From: DTU019 sp050949825
GTDB taxonomy: Bacteria > Bacillota > Syntrophomonadia > Syntrophomonadales > Syntrophomonadaceae
DNA: 64,000 bases
Direction of reading: 5' to 3'
NCBI GenBank assembly: GCA_050949825.1
Contig: JBMNGL010000003.1
Span: 427,769-491,768, forward strand
The position numbers and the translations under genes are program-made. Below the pieces are notes generated by a model. The model saw only the letters and a list, made by a program, of their open reading frames with translations, was not told the origin of the DNA and ran no database searches. Within the stretch, counting starts at the first letter, position 1, and every line of letters starts with the position of its first letter. Shown piece after piece: positions 7,626 through 15,401 of the stretch.

Positions 7626-8990
7626 TTATCGATCCCGCAGGGCGATATAGGGGCGCCGCCTGGAAACACTTTTATAGGCGGGACGAATAATCTTGCCCGC
7701 ATTGACCAACTCTTCCAAACGATGTGCGCTCCAGCCTGCGATCCGGGCAATGGCAAACATGGGTGTAAATAATTCCCGTGGAATATCCAGGGTTTGATAC
7801 ACAAAGCCCGAATAAAAATCGACATTGGCACTGACCCCTTTATACATCTGTCTATGTCGTCCAATTACCAAAGGAGCCAGCCTTTCCACCGCTGTATAGA
7901 GCTGAAACTCATCCTCCAGACCTTTTTCTGCAGCTAATCTGGCGGCCTGTTCTTTCAGGAGTACGGCACGGGGATCGGAAACTGAGTACACCGCATGACC
8001 AATGCCGTAAATCCGGCCGGCACGGTCAAATACCTCACCATGGAGCAGGCGGGTCAGGTAATGTTCGATTTCCTCTTCATCACACCAATCGTGCAGGGCT
8101 TCTTTCATATCATCAAACATCTGCACCACCTTCACATTGGCGCCCCCATGCCGGGGTCCTTTCAACGAACCCAGAGCAGCTGCGACAACAGAATAGGTGT
8201 CCGTCCCTGTGGAGGTGACCACATGGGTGACAAATGAAGAGTTGTTTCCCCCACCATGTTCAGCGTGCAGCACCAATGCCAGGTCCAAAAGGGTTGCTTC
8301 CAACCTGCTGTATTGGCTGTCAGGCCGAAGCATGTGCAGTATGTTTTCGGCAATACCCAAATCAGGTCTGGGGCTGTGGATGAATAGACTATTATTGCCA
8401 TGATAATGAGAATAAGCCTGGTAGCCATAAACTGCCAGGGAGGGAAAGCAAGCGATTAAACGCAGGCATTGTTTCAACACATTGCATAAGGATATATCCT
8501 CGGCTTGCTTGTCAAAACTATACATCCCCAGGACACTTCGGGCCAATGCATTCATAACATCTCTGCTGGGCGCTTTGAGAATCATGTCGCGGACAAAGTC
8601 CTCGGGCAGCTTTTGATAGGCCGCCAACAATTCCTTGAATTCCTGCAATTCGCCTGAAGTGGGCAGACTGCCGAAAAGCAAGAGGTAGCAAGTCTCCTCG
8701 AAACCACAGCGTCCCTCTGCCAGAAAGCCATTTACAATATCATTGACATCAATCCCTCGATAGGAGAGCCGGCCCGCCACCGGAACCAGCTCGTCCTCAT
8801 CGATAATATAGGCATGCACCTCGCCAATTTCTGTCAGACCGACCAGAACACCCCGGCCATCAATATCGCGCAAACCCCGTTTCACCGTGTATTTCGTAAA
8901 CAACTCGGGGTTAATATAGCTGCTTTTTGCGGCTCTATCAGTTAAATCAGCAATCGCTGCGGATTCAATATGATCCAAATGGTTATCCAA
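7626..8990 (-). CDS. Citrate/2-methylcitrate synthase
   Basis: A 454-residue citrate synthase-fold enzyme joining oxaloacetate and acetyl- or propionyl-CoA. Active-site regions visible are HAEHGGGNNSSF (substrate His), GPRHGGANVKVV (catalytic His of the GHGGAN type), YGIGHAVYSVSDPRA (CoA/oxaloacetate loop) and FYSGFVYQTLDIP near the end. It has about 60-80 extra N-terminal residues compared with the short bacterial type, as in other clostridial members. It starts at TTG (8990) with GAGGTG 6 bases upstream. It is a single gene. The sequence does not distinguish citrate from methylcitrate activity; the PrpB-like gene nearby makes methylcitrate worth testing. Confidence 0.88.
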   Translation of the reverse strand: MDNHLDHIESAAIADLTDRAAKSSYINPELFTKYTVKRGLRDIDGRGVLVGLTEIGEVHAYIIDEDELVPVAGRLSYRGIDVNDIVNGFLAEGRCGFEETCYLLLFGSLPTSGELQEFKELLAAYQKLPEDFVRDMILKAPSRDVMNALARSVLGMYSFDKQAEDISLCNVLKQCLRLIACFPSLAVYGYQAYSHYHGNNSLFIHSPRPDLGIAENILHMLRPDSQYSRLEATLLDLALVLHAEHGGGNNSSFVTHVVTSTGTDTYSVVAAALGSLKGPRHGGANVKVVQMFDDMKEALHDWCDEEEIEHYLTRLLHGEVFDRAGRIYGIGHAVYSVSDPRAVLLKEQAARLAAEKGLEDEFQLYTAVERLAPLVIGRHRQMYKGVSANVDFYSGFVYQTLDIPRELFTPMFAIARIAGWSAHRLEELVNAGKIIRPAYKSVSRRRPYIALRDR

Positions 8991-9157
8991 GAAAACACCT
9001 CATTTCCAAATGCTGCAATCCTTCTCAACAAGAAAATTCCCATCGCTAATACTAGTATTTTAACAACAATTTGCTTTCAGTTCTAAACCTCATTTTGGCC
9101 AAACAGGCCGAATAGGATCAATAGAGGGAGGTTGTCTGGGTTTACCTGTAAAAAAAG

Positions 9158-9211
9158 GTGAACGTAACGACAAGGGAACTTTCTTCTAAAATAAAAAGAA
9201 AGTCCCCTTGT
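9158..9211 (-). terminator. Terminator after the ABC importer operon
   Basis: ACAAGGGGACTTTCTT and AAGAAAGT-CCCTTGT (minus strand) form a 15-bp stem with one mismatch; a T-rich stretch follows about 10 bases later. Confidence 0.6.
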
Positions 9212-9231
9212 TTGCTAAAACAACGTCTCCT

Positions 9232-10026
9232 TTAATTCAATAGCAGCCTGTCATTATCCAGTTCAGTGCCGCTGCGGGTGCTGAACTGTTTAATTAACAT
9301 TTCTATGGTCATCTCTTCTCTCTCCCGGCCCTGTATATCCATGATAATTCGGCCTTCGTGCATCATTATGGTGCGGCTGCCATATTCCAAAGCGGCTTTC
9401 ATATTGTGGGTCACCATGAGGGTGCATAAATGATGCTCCTCAACGATCTCCCGGGTGAGCAAGAGAACCTTTTTGGCCATGCTCGGATCCAGTGCAGCGG
9501 TATGCTCATCCAGCAACAACAGTTGTGGTTCAACCATGGTGGCCATCAACAGGGTTAGGGCCTGTCGCTGTCCGCCGGAAAGAGTGCCTACCTTTTGCTT
9601 CATCCTGTCTTCAAGCCCCAGCTCAAGCAGGGTCAATCGCTCTCTAAATATCTGCAGGTCAGCTTTGGTAATGCCTCTCCTCAATCCCTGCGGTTTGCCT
9701 TTGGCATACGCTATGGCCAGGTTTTCCTCAATGGTCATATCAAAAGCAGTGCCTTTCAGAGGATCCTGAAATACCCGCCCGATATACCGAGAACGTTTGT
9801 ATTCCGGCCAAAATGTCATGTCAACATCGCCCAGTACTATTCTGCCCTCATCTATTTCATAGACCCCGGCGATACAGTTGAGTAAAGTGGATTTGCCCGC
9901 GCCATTGCCCCCGATCACGGTTACGAACTCGCCCGCTTCCAGGGAAAGGTTGATGTTGTTGATGGCGAGCTTTTCATTAGTCGTCCCCTTATCGAAGACC
10001 TTGCTTAGACTTTCAATTCTAACCAA
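9232..10026 (-). CDS. ABC transporter ATP-binding protein (TrpXYZ-like importer)
   Basis: A 264-residue cytosolic ATPase with Walker A GGNGAGKST, signature LSGGQRQALTLL, and Walker B LLLLDEHTAALDP. The unusual Asp-Glu-His-Thr-Ala-Ala pattern is typical of ATPases paired with ABC_sub_bind lipoproteins. Start: the TTG at 10026, 8 bases after GGGAGG, overlaps the end of the permease gene, indicating translational coupling; an upstream ATG at 10083 would lie deep inside the permease gene. It is the last gene of a three-gene operon under a T-box. Inferred role: energising uptake of an amino acid, probably tryptophan or a relative. Confidence 0.88.
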   Translation of the reverse strand: MVRIESLSKVFDKGTTNEKLAINNINLSLEAGEFVTVIGGNGAGKSTLLNCIAGVYEIDEGRIVLGDVDMTFWPEYKRSRYIGRVFQDPLKGTAFDMTIEENLAIAYAKGKPQGLRRGITKADLQIFRERLTLLELGLEDRMKQKVGTLSGGQRQALTLLMATMVEPQLLLLDEHTAALDPSMAKKVLLLTREIVEEHHLCTLMVTHNMKAALEYGSRTIMMHEGRIIMDIQGREREEMTIEMLIKQFSTRSGTELDNDRLLLN

Positions 10027-10939
10027 CCTTCTTACCTCCCTGGTTAAACCCCTGAGCCGCAATTTTACGTTTGTAAAATCCAAGCTTTTTTTGAATTACC
10101 GGCATAGCCAGTGCAATTGCTACCAAGGTTGCCGATACCAGCTTCAGATCGGTGGCCGGCATCCCGATTTCCAGGGCCGCCGCAATAATCATGCGATAAA
10201 GCATAGCCCCAAGGATCACCGCTATCAGACGCCGCAGCAGCGAACTAATACCAAAAACCACCTCACCAATAATAACTGAGGCCAAACCTATGACTACCAT
10301 ACCTATGCCCATGCCGATATCGGTAAAGGATTGATATTGCGCCAGCAAGGCACCGGACAGAGCCACCAGGGAATTGGAAAGCGCCATCCCGATTAAGATG
10401 GTGGTGTCGGTATTAACCCCCAGAGCCCGTACCATCTGACCATTATCACCGGTAGCACGCAGGGCAAAACCGAGCTTGGTCTTTAAAAACAAGTATAATA
10501 AGATCAATATGACAAAGAGGATGGCCAGGGGTATTAGCAACTGGGCATATGCCTCCAGAGTTGTGCCCTCCAGGATACTGAATACAGTAGTCTTGTTAAC
10601 CAGGGGAATATTGGCCCTGGTGCCCATTATTTTCAAATTAATGGAGTATAAGCCCAGCATAACCAGAATCCCTGCCAGCAACGGTTGAATCTCCAGCTTG
10701 GTGTGCAACAATGCGGGTACGCATCCCGCCAGGCACCCGGCCATAAGCGCCAGCACCAGTCCCCATCCCGGATATCCATTGGCACATAACACAGCCGAGA
10801 AGGCAGCCCCGGTAACGAAGCTGCCATCTACAGTCAGGTCGGGAAAATTTAAGGTTCGGAAAGAAAGAAATACCCCCAAGGCCATTATGGCATAGATAAT
10901 ACCCAGTTCAATTGAGCCCTGAAAGGCCATAAAACTCAT
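10019..10939 (-). CDS. ABC transporter permease (TrpXYZ-like importer)
   Basis: A 306-residue integral membrane protein with about eight or nine hydrophobic segments, starting GSIELGIIYAIMALGVFLSF. The conserved RTLNFPDLTVDGSFVTGAA and LRATGDNGQMVRALGV are typical of permeases of the COG4120 type that partner ABC_sub_bind binding proteins. A ribosome site AAAGGAG lies about 10 bases upstream. It follows the binding-protein gene by 22 bases and overlaps the ATPase gene by 8, a tight operon. The substrate is inferred only from the T-box. Confidence 0.88.
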   Translation of the reverse strand: MSFMAFQGSIELGIIYAIMALGVFLSFRTLNFPDLTVDGSFVTGAAFSAVLCANGYPGWGLVLALMAGCLAGCVPALLHTKLEIQPLLAGILVMLGLYSINLKIMGTRANIPLVNKTTVFSILEGTTLEAYAQLLIPLAILFVILILLYLFLKTKLGFALRATGDNGQMVRALGVNTDTTILIGMALSNSLVALSGALLAQYQSFTDIGMGIGMVVIGLASVIIGEVVFGISSLLRRLIAVILGAMLYRMIIAAALEIGMPATDLKLVSATLVAIALAMPVIQKKLGFYKRKIAAQGFNQGGKKVG

Positions 10940-10961
10940 TTAATTGCCGACTCCTTTGAAT

Positions 10962-11969
10962 TTAGTTGCCAAACACTGTAGCTTCCTTTAAAACATCATC
11001 AGGTATGCTGACCCCGATAGCAGCGGCGGTATCTTTATTGACATAGATATCCATATCAGTCATGGTCTTAACCGGGATATCGCCGGCTTTTTGACCGTTT
11101 AATATCTGAGCCGCCATTTTGGCGGTTTCCTGCCCCAGGATGGTGTAATTGATGCCAAAGGTAGCCAGGCCGCCATCTTTTACCATCGAATCCGCTCCGA
11201 CATAAACAGGTTTTTTGGCCTTATTGGCCACCTGGGCCACCAGCGGCATAGCCGAAGCCACGGTGTTATCTATAGGTGAGAATACGGCATCAGCCTTGCC
11301 CACCAGTGAAGTGACCGCCTGTTGAACTTCCGATGAATTTGTCACCGTTGCCTCAACCACTGTCAGGCCATTTTTAGCCGCGTACTCTTTCAGATTATTA
11401 ACAACCGATACGGAGTTGGTTTCACTGGAGGTATACAGCGCTCCCACAGTCTTGATGTCAGGCGTTATACGCCGCGCCAATTCCATAATTTTTTCGGCTG
11501 ATACCGCATCGGAAGTACCGGTAACATTCTGTCCGGGCTTTTCCAAGTCGCTCACCAGTCCTGACCCCACCGGATCGGTACAGGCTGAAAATACTATCGG
11601 AATTTCCTTGGTTTCGCCTACCGCTGCCTGCGCAGACGGGGTTGCTATGGCGACGATGAGATCATACTTACTATTTGCAAACTTCTGACATATTGTCTTG
11701 AGATTAGTCTGATCGCCCTGAGCATTTTGATAATCGATTACAACCTTCTCACCATCTTTAAATCCTTGTTGGGCCAATTCCTGAATAAAAGACTCTCTGA
11801 TTGTGTTAAGGGATGGATGCTCTACAATCTGTACAATACCGATCTGTAATTTTTTATCATTCTGCGGCGATTCCCCGGTTTCCTTCTGATTTGATGCACA
11901 CCCTACTACCGAGGTCATCAGCAGGGATAAGCATATCAGGATAACTACTGATTTAACCAACCTCTTCAT
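10962..11969 (-). CDS. ABC transporter substrate-binding lipoprotein (ABC_sub_bind, TrpX-like)
   Basis: A 335-residue exported lipoprotein. A basic N-terminus and hydrophobic core end in the lipobox SVVGC, with the lipid-carrying Cys at about residue 24, followed by a polar linker. The mature part has the two-lobe pattern of the family: LQIGIVQIVEHPSLNTIRES, DYQNAQGDQTN, IPIVFSACTDPVGSGLV and GALYTSSETNSV. GGAGGG lies 8 bases before the ATG. It is the first gene of the importer operon, directly behind the T-box leader. Related TrpX proteins bind tryptophan or tyrosine; specificity here is inferred from the candidate UGG specifier. Confidence 0.9.
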   Translation of the reverse strand: MKRLVKSVVILICLSLLMTSVVGCASNQKETGESPQNDKKLQIGIVQIVEHPSLNTIRESFIQELAQQGFKDGEKVVIDYQNAQGDQTNLKTICQKFANSKYDLIVAIATPSAQAAVGETKEIPIVFSACTDPVGSGLVSDLEKPGQNVTGTSDAVSAEKIMELARRITPDIKTVGALYTSSETNSVSVVNNLKEYAAKNGLTVVEATVTNSSEVQQAVTSLVGKADAVFSPIDNTVASAMPLVAQVANKAKKPVYVGADSMVKDGGLATFGINYTILGQETAKMAAQILNGQKAGDIPVKTMTDMDIYVNKDTAAAIGVSIPDDVLKEATVFGN

Positions 11970-12072
11970 TTCAAATGCCCTCCTTATAAATATTAATCTT
12001 CTTGAGTGTCCTCTGCCAGCTACCTCTCCTCCGCGGTTAGGAGAGGCCCAAAAGCTTCACCGGGCAAAACAA

Positions 12073-12335
12073 AACACCTGCCCTAAATAAGGACAGGTGT
12101 AAAAACCTGCGGTGCCACCTTCGTTGATGCGTAAACATTATGCATCCCCTCTCGCAGAGTGCCATCACACTCCTCGCCCTTTAACGCTGGCGGTGCGTCG
12201 CAAGCTACAGGGGCAAAAAGCCCGTTCACTCCACCCTCCGAGGCCCATTTATCCACTCTTCACCAATCGGGCTTTCACCTGCCCCGACTCTCTTTGTGGT
12301 TAGTGTATGGCTTTACTCCCTCATCAACGGTTTAA
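12073..12335 (-). promoter_or_regulatory. T-box leader of the ABC importer, candidate tryptophan specifier
   Basis: On the minus strand the T-box core AAGGTGGCACCGCAGG is at 12106-12121. It is followed by a terminator: ACACCTGTCC, a 7-base loop, GGGCAGGTGT, then TTTGTTTT (12073-12100). The Stem I part lies upstream, with an AAAGAGAG motif near 12280. On its 3' side GAGGGTGGAGTG holds TGG (12231-12233) followed by A, a plausible tryptophan specifier. The T-box call is firm; the specifier is tentative because another TGG lies 20 bases away. Confidence 0.82.
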
Positions 12336-12338
12336 GGA

Positions 12339-12368
12339 AATATAACCATATGCATTCCAAATTGTCAA
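12339..12368 (-). promoter_or_regulatory. SigmaA promoter of the importer operon
   Basis: A perfect TTGACA (12363-12368) and TATATT (12339-12344) have an 18-base spacer, just upstream of the T-box leader. Confidence 0.65.
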
Positions 12369-12462
12369 TGGTAGATGGTTAAATGTTTACCATAAATCGA
12401 CCATACTTATTGCATTGCCCAAAGTGAGTCTAAAAAATATCTCTAACCCTGCAATGCAACCT

Positions 12463-13428
12463 TTAGTTGGGGTCGGCTGAAACGGCATCCCCCATCCTTT
12501 CTATTTTATGGGTATATCCATATTTTAGGCTTTGCTGCAGCCATCGGCTAGCAAGTCGCTCATTTCTTCCCAACATAATCCTATAAACTTCACCGGCCAG
12601 GTTGCGCCGCAGATAGCCCCGGTAAGAGGAAATGAATGGCTTCCATCGGTAGCGTTTATTCCCTGAAAGGATAAATTCTTTCATCATAATTTTCAATTTG
12701 GTCGCTATCCAGGTTTCGTTCTTAATCATCATCACTTCATTAAGGGGCTCTTCTTGAGTATATTTTAAAAGCAGCACCGGGAAATTAACCCCTACCTGCA
12801 TTGATCTAAAAGTCGTCGCCCAAAAACGAGGATTGCATTCCAGCACGCCTGGCTTTTGATTTCTTTCATCAATTCTTAAATCAAAATGGGTAACTCCGGT
12901 ATAATGGATATCACTAACAATCTGGCTGCATATACTCAGAACCTCATCATGCCTGACAAATTCCAGTCCACCGTAAACGTGCTGCTGAATAGTCCAGGCT
13001 TTGATCTCTCCATTAATCGATAACAGGCTACAATCAATATCAGGTCCCGGTATGAATTCCTGCAAAATGGCGGGCAGCTCCATGCTGGCCCGGGAATTGG
13101 CAAAATCTTGAGCGCTGCGGTGATGCAAAATACCTATCCCCCCGCCTTGTTGTAAGGGCTTGGACAAAGCGGGAAATTTGAAATCCTCAGGTACACCATC
13201 TTCCTTACTATTGATTAGTACAGTGCGCGGTGAGGGTTGCTCAATCCGCTGCAATAGCTGATAAAAATCCCATTTGTTATCCAATATGCGAATAATGGCC
13301 GCATCCGGTACGGGAGTAACATAGAGATTCTTAGACAGTGCCTCATAATGTTGGGACAGAAACAGGGCACTGTTGACATCAGTTGGCAGAATAGCCGAGC
13401 AGTCATGTTGCTGATTGATCTCTCTCAA
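12463..13428 (-). CDS. ATP-grasp ligase, C-terminal two thirds of a frameshifted gene
   Basis: This frame holds the ATP-grasp core of a carboxylate-amine/thiol ligase: DVNSALFLSQHYEALSKN, the ATP lid KPLQQGGGIGI, LQEFIPGPDIDCSLLS, and the metal-binding THFDLRI...LECNPRFWATTF. The open frame lacks the N-terminal Rossmann-like pre-ATP domain, which is encoded just upstream in the other frame (13403-13639). The two overlap by 26 bases around a GAGAGAGA run, so a single-base indel in one original gene explains both pieces. The family makes amide or peptide-like bonds; the substrate is unknown. The C-terminal 90 residues are basic. Confidence 0.75.
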   Translation of the reverse strand: MREINQQHDCSAILPTDVNSALFLSQHYEALSKNLYVTPVPDAAIIRILDNKWDFYQLLQRIEQPSPRTVLINSKEDGVPEDFKFPALSKPLQQGGGIGILHHRSAQDFANSRASMELPAILQEFIPGPDIDCSLLSINGEIKAWTIQQHVYGGLEFVRHDEVLSICSQIVSDIHYTGVTHFDLRIDERNQKPGVLECNPRFWATTFRSMQVGVNFPVLLLKYTQEEPLNEVMMIKNETWIATKLKIMMKEFILSGNKRYRWKPFISSYRGYLRRNLAGEVYRIMLGRNERLASRWLQQSLKYGYTHKIERMGDAVSADPN

Positions 13429-13639
13429 TAATATCGATTAGCTGATCCGGCCAGGAAAACATTTCGTCAGGGACTTGATAAAACTTCTTACAGCAGGAAA
13501 AAAGTGCCGCCGCCTGTGCGGATTCAGCTCCAATCACGTATACATTGTGCTCGTATTGCAGGCACCTGGCTACACTTACTGCAATGGTGTGATTCGCGGT
13601 TAGCAATAGAATGTTCAAATTACCGACCTTCCTTGGCAT
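13403..13639 (-). CDS. ATP-grasp ligase, N-terminal fragment upstream of the frameshift
   Basis: A 78-residue frame with the Rossmann-like start NILLLTANHTIAVSVARCLQ and VYVIGAESAQAAALFSCC, the usual pre-ATP-grasp domain. It ends at a TGA just after DIIERDQSAT. In the next frame the sequence continues REINQQHDCSAILPTDVN, which joins naturally as residues of one protein. The ATG at 13639 has no good ribosome site; a TTG after AAGGAAGG, nine codons in, is an alternative start. Either a true mutation at the GA repeat or a sequence error is possible. Confidence 0.65.
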   Translation of the reverse strand: MPRKVGNLNILLLTANHTIAVSVARCLQYEHNVYVIGAESAQAAALFSCCKKFYQVPDEMFSWPDQLIDIIERDQSAT

Positions 13640-13739
13640 AAATCCGCTTCAGCCTGTGCTCATCAAATCTGGGGATATTATAACATAAACAGCCCGCAAC
13701 AAAAGCAAATAAAGGGGCCCAGGGACGCCGGAAAGAGCA

Positions 13740-13769
13740 ATGCTGTTCAGGTGTTAACCTGAACAGCAT
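13740..13769. terminator. Hairpin after the CoA-transferase cluster
   Basis: ATGCTGTTCAGGT and ACCTGAACAGCAT are perfect complements around 4 bases. It lies 40 bases after the last gene of the cluster. No T-run follows, so the termination role is uncertain. Confidence 0.5.
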
Positions 13770-13809
13770 GGCTCACTTTGGGGAGAGACCTGGATGCTAT
13801 ATTAAGCGT

Positions 13810-14547
13810 CTATTTAAACTCATAAGCCAAAATGTTGTAGGGATCTACAGCTTTGATGGCCTTTAACTCTTCTTCAGTGGGAGCATCCATGACTGGAACC
13901 TGGGTCTCATCAATTACCCAACCGGTATTCTCCTTGACCTCTTCCAACGTGGTATAGGGGAAGATGCAGTCCAGCTTCAGATACTTTTCACCAGCCGGTT
14001 TTTTGAAGATACATAGCGTAGTCATCACAGTAAATTCTTTGTCCAGCGGGGGTGAAGTGGTGGCAAAGTCCACATGTTCGACAAAGGTCCGTTTGTCGTG
14101 CTGGGGCTTCCATATGATGGTCTTTTTGGTTACCGGGGTCAAGGTAGCGCTTCCGGCCCCTCCCGGCCCCCTCAGTTTGGGATTTTCATAGGTTCCGCCC
14201 AAATAGGACATGGCGATGCGTCCGGTTTTATCCATCTGCAAGCAGGATAGAAAAGCGATGTCACCCTTACCGGAAGCATAGAGGTCAAATATTTCATCCA
14301 GGCCGTAGGTAGCTACCGACCCTTCATAGGTATTGGAGGTCAGGGTGGATGCCACCATGGGCGGACGCATATAATCATGGTCAACCCCATCTGATAGGGT
14401 TACATAGGTAAATTTTTTGCCTAACGCCTTGGCAGCTTTCATGGCCACCATGGGGGTTGAGGAAGCCAGGCCGTGAAATACGATATCGCCGTCTGATATT
14501 GCTCTCATGATGGCTACAGCCATCATTTCAGGTTTTCCATATTCCAT
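13810..14547 (-). CDS. CoA-transferase family protein, subunit B (divergent, catalytic Glu not seen)
   Basis: A 245-residue beta subunit of the class I CoA-transferase family (glutaconate CoA-transferase/IpdB type). It begins MEYGKPEMMAVAIMRAISDG, matching the start of its paralogue at 16783-17577. Conserved features include GGTYENPKLRGPGGAGSA and the C-terminal YTTLEEVKENTGW. In the paralogue the segment FTEGGVYG holds the glutamate that normally forms the CoA thioester; here the aligned segment reads TLSDGVDHD with no Glu. Known precedent: IpdAB-like members lack transferase activity and use another residue. It starts 3 bases after the A-subunit stop and is last in the cluster, so it is translated with the TGA-containing partner. 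Confidence 0.85.
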   Translation of the reverse strand: MEYGKPEMMAVAIMRAISDGDIVFHGLASSTPMVAMKAAKALGKKFTYVTLSDGVDHDYMRPPMVASTLTSNTYEGSVATYGLDEIFDLYASGKGDIAFLSCLQMDKTGRIAMSYLGGTYENPKLRGPGGAGSATLTPVTKKTIIWKPQHDKRTFVEHVDFATTSPPLDKEFTVMTTLCIFKKPAGEKYLKLDCIFPYTTLEEVKENTGWVIDETQVPVMDAPTEEELKAIKAVDPYNILAYEFK

Positions 14548-14550
14548 AAT

Positions 14551-15372
14551 TTACAGCCTCCCTTCCAGCATCATGTCCGCAAATTGTGGCACCTGGGCCT
14601 CTTTAACGGCTTTTTGGTAAGCTTTGTGTTGGGGCCATTCCACTGCCTGGTATTCTGGGAAGCAGATGCCCGGTTTGGCACCGCCGGGAAGTTCCACCAC
14701 CGCTTCCACCAGGAAATGTGGAATGGCAGTCAGTTTGGGTTCTTCCTTCATACGGTAGGTTCCCACAATTCGCTCGGTAGTAATAATAGTCTTTTTAGCT
14801 GCTCTGGCCATCAAGGCATCCTGATAGCTGGGTCCCAGTATACGGCAGTTTCCGTAAATATCTGCCTCCTGCACATGAATAATGGCGTAATCAGGCACCA
14901 GTGCCTTTACACATACCACCTCAGTGCCGTCGAAAGGGCTTTTTACAACCTGGAAGAATTCAGGGCGCAAGGCTACCAAATCACTGCCCCACATTCCTCC
15001 TACCGGCAGGAAAGGAACTCCATAAGCTCCCGCACGGAGAGCGTGAATCATAGCCGTTCAAGAGCCTTCAATTGCTCTGGCTTTGGGCTCTGCACCTTCC
15101 ATGGCTTTGCGCATGCCAGGAGCCAAACCGGCTTCATTCTCCAGACCGAAGAATCCGAAGTAAGCAGTATCAGCCTGGAAGGTTGAAAATAAAATATCTG
15201 CCGCTATACCGGGCGCCGCGCCGCAAAGCTTGAGCTGCTTAAGCGGCCTTTTGGTCAGGGCCAGGGAAAAGGCTACCGGATTACGATGCATGCCATTTCC
15301 ACCTATAGCCAGCAACATCCCGTCTTTAATCAGGTTGGTTGCCTGGCTAAGAGACATGGTTTTATCGTACAT
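14551..15372 (-). CDS. CoA-transferase family protein, subunit A, candidate selenoprotein (in-frame TGA at 15058-15060)
   Basis: The alpha subunit of a class I CoA-transferase-like enzyme, 273 residues if the TGA is read as selenocysteine (residue 105). Start: the ATG at 15372, 7 bases after GGAGGG. Before the TGA the frame has MLLAIGGNGMHRNPVAFSLA and ARAIEGS. After it, in the same frame, TAMIHALRAGAYGVPFLPVG, ADIYGNCRILGP and AARAAKKTI-type sequence continue the family with no sign of decay. The paralogue at 17582-18565 has S-N at this point (DYSNGG). A hairpin with a bulged U and a G-first loop lies at the right distance downstream (15026-15042). The alternative is a recent nonsense mutation leaving two fragments, 15058-15372 and 14551-15051. 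No sel genes are in the window. Confidence 0.7.
15026..15042 (-). promoter_or_regulatory. Candidate bacterial SECIS hairpin
   Basis: Counting the U of UGA as 1, bases 19-35 fold as GCUC, bulged U, CC, loop GUGC, GG, GAGC. The apical loop begins with G at 26, 22 bases after the stop. E. coli fdhF has the same layout: stem, bulged U, short stem, 4-base loop beginning with G. The stem is only 4+2 pairs, so chance formation is possible. Confidence 0.5.
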
Positions 15373-15401
15373 GTGATCTCCCTCCTTAAAATAGTAAATA
15401 C

